NCBI GenBank assembly: GCA_029204225.1 | Contig: CM055098.1 | Location: 9,279,746 to 9,343,745, forward strand | DNA length: 64,000 nucleotides | From: Diphasiastrum complanatum | Lineage: Eukaryota; Streptophyta; Lycopodiopsida; Lycopodiales; Lycopodiaceae | Direction of reading: 5' to 3' | Shown here: positions 24,983 through 35,813 of the stretch, piece after piece | Layout of the letters: the number at the start of each line of letters is the position of its first letter | Position numbering within the stretch: position 1 is the stretch's first letter | The notes under the pieces: model-generated | The model's database searches: none | Told to the model about the DNA's origin: nothing | Seen by the model: only the letters and a program-made list of their open reading frames with translations | Position numbers and translations under genes: made by a program

Positions 24983-27630
24983 ATGACATTATATCATCTA
25001 CATGTGGATATCCCTGTTGATTTGGCACCTTTGTAGAGAAGAGGAGGCAAAGGAGTTCAAATATTTGCTGAAGATCGTTCTCGTTACAGGGCAGAAGGAA
25101 AGAAAAATGTGGATTTGTGGACAGATGGAACATTATATCCACAAGATCCAAGCACTTTGACACATCCCACATTCTCTTCAATAACTCATTTAGTTACATG
25201 GATATGCAAAGGGCATAGTGGATTACTAGGATATTGTGAAAGATTGCAAAACCATGGAAAACAACTTTATATGAATAAAGTTCACTTTTTAGAAGGTGAG
25301 TTAATTCGGATATCCTCTTATTGTCAGAATAGAGATTGTCATCTCCAAAAGACGTTAGAAGAAAATGAAAACTTAAAAAAAATAATGAATCATTACAGAA
25401 GATAGCAATCAATATCAAATCAGAACTAGAGCAAATGCAATCAGTCTTACAGTCTATTCGTATTGAAAACTTACAATTACTGAAGGATGTGGATTTGGTG
25501 AAGAAGAAGGCTGAAAGTAAGAAGCGAAAGCAACAAAGTTGCAAGGATATTCAAACGCTTTCAAAAGGAGGTTATCGAAATAGAAGGATCTGTGCATTCA
25601 AGTAAGCATATTCTAAATTTTGTAAGTTTTTCAATGACATTTGGATTTAATTTCAGCTATGGTGATATTCTGTCAACTATCTGTTTTTTTTGCAGATCTG
25701 CATTAGTAGCTCCTTGGAATATTAAAGACAATGCTTCACTAGGAATGTCATTGGGCACAACATTGACTTGCAAATCCACTGAGCGTCTCATGATGAACAA
25801 TAGAATTTCAAATGTAAAGTGTAAAATAGCAGAGTCTTTGATGGTGGACATTCAAAATATTTTAGATAAGACTATAGTTCAGAGTGCTTGTGATTTTGCA
25901 GGTATTAGTAGGGAAGCATATGCAAAAATATTTAAACTAATTAGAGAAGCTTTTAAGCAAGTTCAAATTAGAAAAGTCCCAATCCCTAGGACATATCACT
26001 TGAAGAAAGAGAGGGACACATTAAACATAGGTATGCATAAGAACACTGGAACTCCATTTCATATTGAGGAGGTGTATGAAACTGATGGAAGATCGATATT
26101 CTATAATTCATCAAACAATTTATTTGTTGATCTAAATTACTTGCTGAGATACATCGTTACATTCTATGATATAACCTATGGAAAGGTGAATGGCAAAATA
26201 ATCGTAGTACTTAAGTTAGATGAGTCAAAAATTTGAAAGGGCAGAAGATGGAAAGGGTTGGTATAGCTCTCATGAATGGTGCTCTATCCCAAACAGAGAA
26301 CCAAGAAGATTTCAAATTCAGTGTCTAGTCAGAAAATGATATATGGTGGTTGGCAGCGTTTCAAGTAACTAGCCTCATTATTACATTACATTCTTTGAAT
26401 AGTATTAATACATTGTAAACTAAGTATGATTAATTCTTTGGACAGGTGCTAAAAGAGAATCATGATATATTATCATGGATATTCTCAAGGACATCTTATT
26501 CTAGGATCATCAAGGACCATATGGATGGAGGACTTCTCAATGTTCCAGGAGTTGGAGACTTCAATGTTGAATGGCACTTAGCAGGTGATTTAAAAACATT
26601 GAAATGTATGTATAATGTCTCTCACGGTGCTACATCAAAACACCCTTGTTTGTACTGCATGAAAATGGCAAAAGATGTAACTAGGAGTACATGAATTACT
26701 AGAGAATATGCAGATCCAAACTGGAAGCCTGTGCTGCCTATCCCCTTAAAAAATGTGCATGTTTGCACTCTTCATACAAAAGTTAGACTAATAGAAAAGA
26801 TCATTTATCTTCATATAGTTTTTGCTTGGAATACTAAGCCAGCATTATTAGCAAAGGAAGCTATCTCTCTATTAGAAGATGTTTTATCAAAAGCAGGACT
26901 CTATAAAGGACATGTCAAAATTCAAAAAGATGAAAAGCTTTCAGGAAAGAATGGGAACATGCCAACTAAGCCAAGCATAGGAGGAGCAAAAGCACGTCAT
27001 TTTCTATCAAATCATACTGGTAAGCCTTCTAATATTCAACACTCAATCTGGACAGATATTATTGCTGCCACTCAGGACTTCGAGAAAGATGGCAAAACCA
27101 GAGTACTAAAAGTTGATGTATGGAAAAAGCTTGATAGTATGATTGCTATTTTAAGAGAAGAAAAATACTCTGATATTGATAAGAAAGCTGTCCAAAGGAC
27201 TTGTGTCGAGTTTGTTAATGCAATATCAAAAGCATGGGGAGAAGATCACATCACTCATTACATGGTTAGTATAAAATTTTCAAAATGCTTTCAAATTTTC
27301 ATATATATTTAGATCCAAACATAAGACTAACATTATGATTTTGACATATGCAGCACATACTAAGAGATCATACAACATTTTTTACAAATACATATGGAAG
27401 CTTGAGTGTATGGTCATCACAAGGGATGGAGAAGTCACATTGGCAAGCACGAGCAGCATTTCATCAAAATACACACATGGAGGAACCAATGAAAAATGAA
27501 ACTACATTTGTCAATTGTTTCAGTGGTTCTACCGCAGAGTTCAGATTCGACATATAACAAAGTCCACACAATACAACAAGTTTAGAAAAGCATGCAATTC
27601 ATACAGGAAGAGAAAATTAGATGATTGTTG
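24983..27630 (+). pseudogene. DDE-like transposase with introns, inner copy (broken)
   Basis: Exon 1 runs from about 24983 (MTLYHLHVDIPVDLAPL) to about 25602, with VDLWTDGTLYPQDPSTL and LLGYCERLQNHGKQLYMNK, then a Lys-rich coiled coil. It has a TAG near 25034 and a frameshift in an A-run near 25380. Exon 2 (about 25697-26364) has SALVAPWNIKDN, DFAGISREAYAKIFKLIREA, LFVDLNYLLRYIVTFYD and the acidic motif VLKLDES. A one-base frameshift near 26233 and a TAG near 26324 follow. Exon 3 (about 26447-27264) has VEWHLAGDLKTLKCMYNVSH, HPCLYCMK (a CxxC zinc-type motif), a TGA at 26692, then PNWKPVLPIPLKNVHVCTLH. Exon 4 (from 27354) has LSVWSSQGMEKSHWQARAAF and then a frameshift. The DDE assignment (LDES, GDLK, QGMEK) rests on conservation. 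Similar GD-x-K and P-C-x2-C blocks occur in several eukaryotic cut-and-paste transposase groups. Confidence 0.8.
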
Positions 27631-27757
27631 AGTAGAAGATCATCATTCCTGAGTAGAAGATCATCATGACATGTTCAGAATTGCTTTGCAAATTCATTGA
27701 ACAAGAGAGGAGCAATACCCAATGTAAATGTATTGACTGTATTATACAAAGTGTCAA

Positions 27758-29268
27758 CTATTCATCATCAGATCTTGTATCAGATTCTATGGTAGTATTG
27801 CCATGAAGAAATTCTCTGCTAGCGTATGCATCTAATAGATGTGCATTATCCTTATTTCCACTAAGCTCAATATAAGTGGAATACAATGAATAATGGGAGC
27901 TCCTTAAAGGAACATTCCCATCAGTAAAGCCTAAAATGTTCAAAACATAAGATCTTTTGACAAAAATGATCTTATTTGTCTTAACAAATTTATGTCCTCC
28001 TAGATAAAATGATAAAGCTTTAACTGCCATTATAAGACTCTCCCCAATTGGGCTCAGCTTAGAATGAGCAATACAGATTTCACTCTTCAAGAAATGTCGA
28101 AGATAGTGGCCCAGTCCACTGTCCCTCTGGAACGAGGATGCGTGTTGTCTGAAACCACCTCGTCTCGCAGCAAAATCATCTATTATGAGAGCATCTTGCA
28201 ATAGGAAATATGTTAGCAAAAACACATTCAGTGATTGAAAACATTCAAATGCAAGGAAGATTAAACACTTACACATTCTTCATCATCAGCAGCAACCAGA
28301 TCAGGATGATCAATATAATGACCACGTACTGAAGAAAAATCATCAATAAAATGCATTAATGATGGACGAGGGAATCCCATCTGGGATTGAAATGCCGTGA
28401 ATTCTTCATCGGATGGTCTGCGTCGCCCATCCTCAGCTATATTTGATAAAGTCTTATTTAGGCATTCTGCACCGGTCATAAGACTCTCCTCATCATCAAA
28501 ATCAATACCAGCAACAAGGTCATCTGTCTCAAAATCTACAAAGTCGAAGAATTCGAAAATTGTGCCGGATAATAAACATAGAACCTTGTCCTCACGATAG
28601 TCAAAAAATTTACATAAATTAGCAGTAGTAAACATCATCATTAATATAATATACAGGCAAATTGAAAAGACATTTCGAATCCTCCATAGATTTGGATTCA
28701 TCATCAGATATATTTTGGCCAATGAAAGAATCCCGGAGAACATCAGTATTTAAATCAATGAAGTCACTTTCTTTATCCAGATGTCGATAAGAAAGTGACT
28801 GATATCCTTAATAGCTGACTGAATAGAGGAGGGTGCAAAAGGAGGGTCAGCAACAGGAACTTCATCATCATCTGGGATCTGAACTAAAAGAAAAAGTACG
28901 AAACCACTCTGATACTCAACCAATCGACATTTCTTGTTGCAATACGGACACATAGAACTACTTTTGAAAAGATCAAACAATTTGGTGAACATTCTATCCA
29001 GTCTATGTCTAAAAGCTGGGAAGAAATGAACAAGATCAGTATAATGCATGTACTGGAGTTGACCTATGGAGAAAACAGGCTTGCTAAGTATATCTCTGAA
29101 TCTGACATAATGTTCATAAATTACGTCAGAATTTGGTTGTGCAGTTCTGAAAATATGTAGATATCGCCTGAATAGGCTGTGGAAGTAGTCCAGATTTTCA
29201 ATAATCCCAAATTCACTCAGAAATGAACTCAAGCCTGATTCTTGTGAGGATGATGAGGAAGAGGCCAT
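27758..29268 (-). pseudogene. Transposon ORF2, unknown acidic protein, inner copy (broken)
   Basis: The start is MASSSSSSQESGLSSFLSEF at 29268, parallel to MASSSVSLTYYRALSSF in the outer copy. FRHRLDRMFTKLFDLF, CPYCNKKCRLVEYQSGF (a possible CxxC pair) and VLFLLVQIPDDDE follow. After a frameshift near 28790 comes LFNLPVYYIND, then FEFFDFVDFETDDLVAGIDF and a donor near 28270. The last exon (about 28200-27758) gives LGHYLRHFLKSEICIAHSK and IIFVKRSYVLNILGF. Its order, introns and acidic centre match the outer ORF2. Function is unknown. The conserved C-terminal block (LIMAVKALSFYLGGHKFVKT) would be the best search seed. Confidence 0.7.
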
Positions 29269-30097
29269 GGCAGTAGCGTGAATATCACACTTGTGTGCGC
29301 GGGAGAACTGAACCAAAACAAACTATCAAAATGGCGCAGAAGATGGATATGTACGGTAGACATATATAGAATATCGCACTTGTGCACGAGTAGGTATACT
29401 TGCAAGCAAACGGACAGCAATGAGCGCGCACAAAGGTGATATGTCGCGAATTTTGAGAACGCAAAAGGTAAAAAATTATTCGATTTCCATGCCATTTATA
29501 CTAAATTTTTGCATGTGTGGTCAATGGACTTATGACACGTGTCTACTTTCAATTCGACAATAGGCGCAAGCACGTGTGAGATGACACCTGCACACGTGTG
29601 AAATGACACCTGAACACGTGTCGCATGTTCATTCGATTGCTCATAAACACGAGTCGCGCTCGCATTCGATCGTACAAATCCCACACGTGTAATGTGACAG
29701 GGTGACATGTGTCGCTCGCTCATGTGTCTGTACAACTCCCACACGTGTGACTGGACGTTCTTTCGCACGTGCGAACCTCGATATAAAATCACAAATCTCG
29801 ATGAATTTTTTTCACTTTTTTTTTTCCGCATATCGCATTTGTGCGTGCCCTTCACAATCGAAATTCCTCCTACTGCCTTCCATGTGCATAGGTCCGATAC
29901 GTCTGCCTACATGTCACCCCATATTGCACTTGTGCGCCTTTCCTCAAATCTAATCATTCTCTCTGATATTCGGCTCACATAGGTCTGATATACCGTACAT
30001 TCTGTCCGTACATAGCGGTCCTCTACGAGTTCTTTATCATCCCTTCCTTCTCATTCTAACCTTTACGCACAAGTCTGCTATCACATAGTTCACATCC
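29269..30097. promoter_or_regulatory. Divergent promoter of inner copy: ACACGTGT array and ATATCGC(A/C)-type motifs
   Basis: At about 29535-29770, at least eight ACACGTGT-like palindromes occur (for example GACACGTGT, GCACACGTGTG, AACACGTGTCG, CACACGTGTAA). Flanking them on both sides are ATATCGCACTTGTGC-type motifs near 29283, 29372, 29829 and 29921. The array sits between ORF2 (-) and H3-Ulp1 (+), as in the other two copies. The motif classes are conserved, but positions and exact sequences are not. This suggests function rather than simple descent. Confidence 0.65.
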
Positions 30098-31925
30098 ATG
30101 GATAGGAGAAAGCAGACAAGGAGAGACTTCTTCTCTCCTGGCTCATCCTCATCTCCTGCAGTTGCCATCACACCACCTGCTAGACCTAGAACGTGCAACC
30201 GCAACAGGTGACTCTCTGAGATACGCAAGTATCAGAGGTCAACAGCTCTGTTGATCCCAAGAGCTCCATTCTACTGTGTTGTCCGAAACGTAACAAGAAA
30301 TGATCTCGGACAGCACGTTAGATTCACACAGAGTGCTCTTCAGTGCCTTCAGGAGGCTACTGAAGATTATATTAGTCTTTTTTTTAGGATTTTTTTTTGG
30401 TTGCCATACATACCAAGAGGGTTACCATAATGCCCAAGGATTTTCAGCTTCTAATGAGAATGAGGGATAGGTACTGTAGGTTACATGTATCTCAGCCTGC
30501 TGCTCCTAGACCAACTCCTGTAGATAGGACTCATCTTCCTACGAAGCGTCCTAGGAAGCAGACAGCCCCCAAGCGTGCTCCTAAGAAAGTGAAGCCTATC
30601 CCAGAATCCATTGTAGATAATGCTGCTGTTGATAATGTTGTAAATATAGCTACCTTTGTTTTGGATACTCCTATAATTGCTGTAGATACTACACATCCAC
30701 CTTCTCCTCCTCCTCCCAGTTCCTATACATATATAGATTCAGATGATTATCTTAAATTTGAGAAAGACATATCGAATGCTATAGATACAATTGATACTCC
30801 TTTTTGTTTTAGACTAGAAGAACTTGATTTTAGTATTAATTTTAGAGTTCTAGATTGTCTGGATCTCAAAGACAGACGGGGTTCTATCAGTGATCCTGTG
30901 ATAGAGTCCGGGCTGACACTCTTGCAATTTGACATTGCAAGAGATTCATCAAACGAGTTGCTGGTGCTGAGTAACTTTCTGCTCCAGGCCTTCAAGGAGA
31001 ATAATGACACATTGTCACAGTGTCTGACAAGTGGATTCACACCAGCAACAAAGTATCTGGTCATTTCTTATCATACCAAGTAGGATATATTAAGTGCTTC
31101 TTCCTGTTTTATGCATTAACATTGACATTTTTAATTTAAATAGTTCTCAGAATTGTCGCTAAAGTACTTTTAATCTTATTTTGCAGTGACCACTGGAGTT
31201 TAAACCTGATCTCTATTAAGAGATTTGTAAATAATATTATTAAATGTTCTTGTGTCAAGATGAATTTGGCGAGAAATACGCATAAGGATGTAGATATATT
31301 CATTCCATATCTAAGTAAATATATTCCTACAGACGTTCCCCATTCCGTGGACTGGCAGATCGTCAGCTTGGAGGTAAACTCTGTCTTTCTTAATAACATT
31401 TTGAAATCAATATTCTAATGAGATATTTTCAATCTAATTCGTTCCGTTTCATAATTGATTTCTTGTGTGCTGAATTATTTTGCAGTCACCCCAGCAAAAT
31501 GATTCATTCAACTGTGGGTGGTACACATTGTACAATGCCAACTTGTTTTTTGAGTGGTTCATCCTTCAACAAGATGTTGATATTTCTAAGATAATAGACT
31601 CTGTTTATTCTTATTTTGGAATCATGATTAGTTTTCTATTTTGGTGATGTTATTGGCCATTACTAATACATGAATGTTCTATTTTGCACTTTACACTTCC
31701 TGAGTACACATCAAGCCAAATGTACAGATTTAGACAAGAAATTATCCTGAGTATACTGGCTAGGGCAAGGCTTCAGCCTCCCGTTATTGACTTCATAGAA
31801 AAATATACATTGATATATCAAATGCTGCTCCAGTTTATGAATTTGGGAGCACAAAATACATGTATAGATGCCCAACTTGGGCTTTCATTTATTGAAGGAA
31901 AGGGTGTATACACAGATTTTTACTA
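30098..31925 (+). pseudogene. Histone H3-like domain fused to Ulp1/C48 protease, inner copy (broken)
   Basis: The start is MDRRKQTRRDFF at 30098. After one TGA (about 30209) come LSEIRKYQRSTALLIPRAPF, close to the H3 alphaN/alpha1 sequence, and RFTQSALQCLQEATEDY, matching H3 alpha2. A frameshift in a T-run near 30380 leads to LVAIHTKRVTIMPKDFQLLM, almost the H3 loop2/alpha3. The linker (PTKRPRKQTAPKRAPKKVK) is strongly basic. The protease domain follows in spliced exons: exon end at 31079, exons 31187-31373 and from 31486. It has NDHWSLNLISI (His), VKMNLARNT where the outer copy has KMDSL (catalytic Asp replaced by Asn), and SPQQNDSFNCGWYTLYNA (Gln and Cys retained). The last exon (about 31690-31925) has YRFRQEIILSILARA. 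The acceptor before it reads TTGCAC instead of the outer copy's TTGCAG. Confidence 0.85.
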
Positions 31926-32068
31926 AAGTTTATTTGAAACTATTGTTCTCCCACAATGGTGATTGTTGTAGGTAGATCTTTACAGCACGTTATCAGCTCC
32001 TGTCTTTTTTGCATCTGTGACATGGCAAATATTAGTGAATGTGCAATTGTAAATGATGACATTTTCTA

Positions 32069-33312
32069 TTATTTTGTTCTATTTTGAAATGGCAATAAAC
32101 ATAAAGTACTTACGAGTCTTCCGTTGATGATAAATCTGAAATATGTTGGTAGATTGGTTTGTAATAGCATGAGCTCTGTTATGATAAAATCAAGTTTCCA
32201 GTGCTCTTCCACCTCAACCATAGTCAAATATTTCTCATTGTAGATAATGCTTATCTCCATTCGGTTTGTGTGACCATTTAGTTCAAAGTCTTGATCCAGT
32301 GGTAGCCATGTACCTTCAATTTTCTTGTATCTCTGGTAGCTAAATGTGAGACTGAGCATTTGCTTTTCGATATGATAACGAAAGATCATTGAGGACTTTT
32401 TAATCCTGCATTCTATGTCATTATTTGTTTTACTATCCCAGTCTTGATCCATGAGATCTGACAAAGTCTCATCTGATAAATCCTTGCAAACAAATAAAGT
32501 TGGTGTCCTACAAACACTAGCACTCGAGAAAAAATCAACAAATGTATGCAATGAGATAAACCAACTTAGGTGAACAATTTTTGAGCATGTGCTTATCTTC
32601 ATAGCATTTTTAATATCAATGAGTACCTTGCATCTCAAGGATTCAGAAACAATGCTATCAGGAGTAGGCCACTCATCACTTTGAAAACTAGGCAATGGAA
32701 TTGCTTCGATCTTGCCAAAACCTCCATCTGTTTGTCGCATATATAAAGATTCATAAAAATAGATACCACAATCTGCAAGTTCCTTTGGACTTCTTCCTCT
32801 GTATTGTAGCTTTCCAACATCAGAGTGAATCACGTCTTATATTCTTGCAAGTGATTGTGCGGGATCCCATTCACTTATGCATGATGGATATAAATCTGAA
32901 AGAAAAAAACAATGTTGAAGCATTTAAATCATAATCTGAAGAGCATCAATAAAGGAAATCACCTATGATTGCTATACAGTGCATATGTTTTGATATACTT
33001 ACAATTACATTTTTTATGATCATTAGGATTGATATCATGTACTTTGATTTTTGAATGCATATATACATGTTGCACTAAGACTTCTGATATCGATTGACCT
33101 CCCGAGGTAGTCTTAAACTCCAAAATTTTTGCTTTCCAATAAGATTTGTAAGTCATTTTTGCTCTTTTCTTTTGTCGAAAATTGCCCTTTGATGATGGAT
33201 GCAGCAATACCCATGAGTTCTTCGTATATTTTGTTGTCTTTCAGTTATCAGCTTCATCTTTCTCATTGTAAAGAATCACAGAATCGATTGTAGATCTGGG
33301 TCTCCTCGCCAT
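32069..33312 (-). pseudogene. Transposon ORF4, unknown protein, inner copy
   Basis: Exon 1 starts at 33312 (MARRPRSTIDSVILYNEKDE), has an early frame break near 33242, and then LHPSSKGNFRQKKRAKMTYK and SISEVLVQHVYMHSKIKV. Exon 2 starts after an acceptor at about 32896 (DLYPSCISEWDP), has a TAA near 32840, then a 254-codon open stretch (KLQYRGRSPKELADCGIYFY, HLSWFISLHTFVDFF, RTPTLFVCKDLSDETLSDLM) ending at 32069. It aligns along its whole length with outer ORF4. I recognise no domain. The HPS-x-G-x-FRQKK-x-K segment suggests a basic, possibly nucleic-acid-binding N-terminus. It is convergent with H3-Ulp1. Confidence 0.7.
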
Positions 33313-33737
33313 TGCTATTTTCAAAGCTTGGGCGCCAAAAATCTCTCTGATATGTTACTTAATTTTAATTTTTCGTATCACATTTAATCTAATGTGAATG
33401 CCAACATAGTCACAGTTACTGCGTATACCATATTTTATGTAACTGTACATACTATATTCTATAACTGTAACTAGTATAGTTAGAAAATTTCATTATACTA
33501 ACCAGCATAGTAAAGTAAATTTAACTTGAGATATTGACGTCGGACAAATTAGCACGTGTCGGGCAGGAAGAAGAAACCAATGGGATACGTCCATGCTGCC
33601 TGGACACAAATTTCAAAGTTTTCTATATTGCATTTTTATTTTTTAGTTAATTTGAACTACGTTACGTAGATTTCAAATCTGTGCATTTTGATTGGGCCTG
33701 GTGACGGTCGAAACTAAAGAAAAAAAATAAAAGTATC

Positions 33738-33777
33738 TTTACAAAGGGTATTTTTGATATTGAGAACTCCTCTAATG
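33738..33777 (-). repeat. Right terminal inverted repeat, inner transposon
   Basis: Its reverse complement begins CATTAGAGGAGTTCTCAATA and continues TCAAAAATACCCTTTG, pairing with 24454 onward. Confidence 0.9.
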
Positions 33778-33963
33778 TCTTTTGGATTTGCAGTATAAAT
33801 GTCGATCATTTTCAATGAATGAGATATATGAGTTTCGTCAACAGATGCTGGTGAACTTATTATCTCATGCAACACCCAGTCCAACTATGGAAACGGGAGG
33901 CCAATCAAGTCCACAACTGACACTAGTTCAGGGTGGAGATAATCCATATTACTTTGAGCTGTA
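33778..33963 (+). pseudogene. Last exon of outer-copy H3-Ulp1 gene, cut off by the inner transposon
   Basis: After an intact acceptor (GGATTTGCAG, ending about 33793) the frame YKCRSFSMNEIYEFRQQMLV to LSHATPSPTMETGG matches the inner copy's last exon (SSQMYRFRQEIILSILARAR). It therefore continues the gene that begins at 22817, now separated from it by 9.3 kb of inner transposon. It ends DNPYYFEL and a stop. Confidence 0.8.
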
Positions 33964-34288
33964 AATAATAGATTAAATAGAGATATACATTTTTTATGTA
34001 ATGCCCTATGAATAATTATGGGCATATAGAAAGATAGAGACAATGGGGGAAAAGCATCCATTGTTAAATACAGGACACACATGTACATTCTTAGAAAATG
34101 AGAAATATATTGATATTTAAGAGAGCTTTTACAAATCTTGTATCATAATTGCTCTATTATCTGAACAATTCCACCCAAATCTTTGCATTTGATTTTTTCT
34201 TCATGTCTTTTACGTATCTGCACAAACATACATTAATCAGATTACAGTTAGTGATCTAAATATTGACAAAAAGGATAATAAATACAAA
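33964..34288. other. Non-coding spacer between convergent outer-copy genes
   Basis: AT-rich spacer between the 3' ends of H3-Ulp1 (+) and ORF4 (-). No gene seen; it probably holds both 3' ends. Confidence 0.4.
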
Positions 34289-35507
34289 TTAATATACAAA
34301 TTCATAGATTTCACATACCAATTTTCCATCCAATATAAAGCTGAAATATTCGGAGATATCTTGCTGTAAAAGTGTCAGTTCCGTTCTAATGTAGAATAAG
34401 ATCCAGTCTCGCTCAACCCCAATTGTAGTAAGTAAATCCCCATTTGCCATGATATCAATGCATATACGATCAGTGTGTCCAATGTTGTCTAGATCTTGAT
34501 CTAATGGGGCCCAAGTACCATTGTCTTCTTTCCATCTCCAATAATGAAACACCATACTAAGCATTTGCTTTTCTATACTGTATTTAAATGATATAGATGA
34601 ATGTTTGATTATACAAGAAATATCTGCAGTGGATCTTATATCCCAATCTTTGTCCATGAATTTGAATAAAAAATCATCAGATAGGTTTTTGCAAACAAAC
34701 AACGTGGGAGTTCGATGCACTTCCATGTTTGAAAAAGAGCTGTCAAACAATGACATTGGAACAAACCAGCTTAAGTGCACATTTCTTGATCCAGTACTAG
34801 CTTTGAGTGACTTTTGTACATCATTATATAGCTTGGAACGAAAACATTTTATTATATTGTCATTGACTGCAATCCACCACATGTTATCTTGAAAATTAGG
34901 TAGAGGTATACACTCTAGTTTTCCCATTTCTCCATTTGTGTCTGGAATATACATAGCATCATAAAAAAATATTCCATAATCTGCAAGTTCTTTTGCCATT
35001 CGTCCTCTGTATTGCAATTTGTCAATTTCTGAATGGATGACATCTATAATACCTTAAAGCGATGCCACAGGTTCCCATTCATGTATATTTGAAGGATATA
35101 GATCTGCAATACAAAATCATAATAAGCTCCGATTCATAAAAACGATTACGTTTTAAAAATGACAAGCAATCCAAAAAATTAAGGTATTTACAATTACACT
35201 TTCAAAAATCATGTGGATTTAAAGCCTCCACATTAAGTTCTGAATGCATATAAACATGTTGAATAAGCACCTCTGAAATGGTTTGTCCTCTTGGAGAAAC
35301 TTTGAAATCAATAATCCGCTCTTTCCAATAAGATCTATATGTATACTTGGCCTTTTTCTTTTGGCGAAAAGCCCCTCTCGTCGATGGATGCATCAGTACC
35401 CAAGAAGCCTTATGATATTCACAAGCAATCCATGTGCCATCGTCTTCCCTCTCATTATAAAAAATTGCAGAGCATATCAAGGATCTCAGTCTCCTTCTCA
35501 TCACCAT
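34289..35507 (-). pseudogene. Transposon ORF4, unknown protein, outer copy
   Basis: Exon 1 starts at 35507 (MVMRRRLRSLICSAIFYNER) and is open through LMHPSTRGAFRQKKKAKYTY and QTISEVLIQHVYMHSELNVE. Exon 2 begins at about 35103 (DLYPSNIHEWEP) with a stop near 35055. A 242-codon open stretch then has LQYRGRMAKELADYGIFFYD, NVHLSWFVPMSLFDSSF, RTPTLFVCKNLSDDFLFKFM and ERDWILFYIRTELTLLQQDI. It keeps length and order with inner ORF4 despite clear divergence. That indicates past coding selection. Function is unknown. Confidence 0.7.
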
Positions 35508-35813
35508 AGCTTGAAGAGTTCACGTTTGAACTCATCAATATGAGAGTCCAGAGTATAATAGGCGCCAAACCTATTTGTGAGTCCCAAGATAATTTTAACT
35601 TGAGATTAACCCAAGCAGTTTAGTCAACCAATCATCACGCATGCTAGCCAATAGTATGCTTTCAATCTACCGGACTGGAAATTTAAATTTGCCCAAACAT
35701 GAATTGTGTTTTTCGGGTCAAGCGAGTTATGTTACATAGAAGCCACATAGAAGCCACTATGTCAAGAACCGATTGGGCCACATGGACATAAACAACGAGG
35801 GAAAAAAAAACTT

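Larger units (their letters stand above)
24454..33777 (+). mobile_element. Inner copy of H3/Ulp1-encoding DNA transposon (complete ends, 9.3 kb)
   Basis: The ends CATTAGAGGAATTCTCAATA and the complement of CATTAGAGGAGTTCTCAATA agree at nearly every position over the first 27 bases. This makes it the cleanest TIR pair in the window. It contains all four genes in the family order. GTC flanks both ends if the element is taken as ATTAGAGG...CCTCTAAT, a tentative 3-bp target duplication. It sits in the last intron region of the outer copy's own H3-Ulp1 gene, so it inserted later. Confidence 0.9.
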
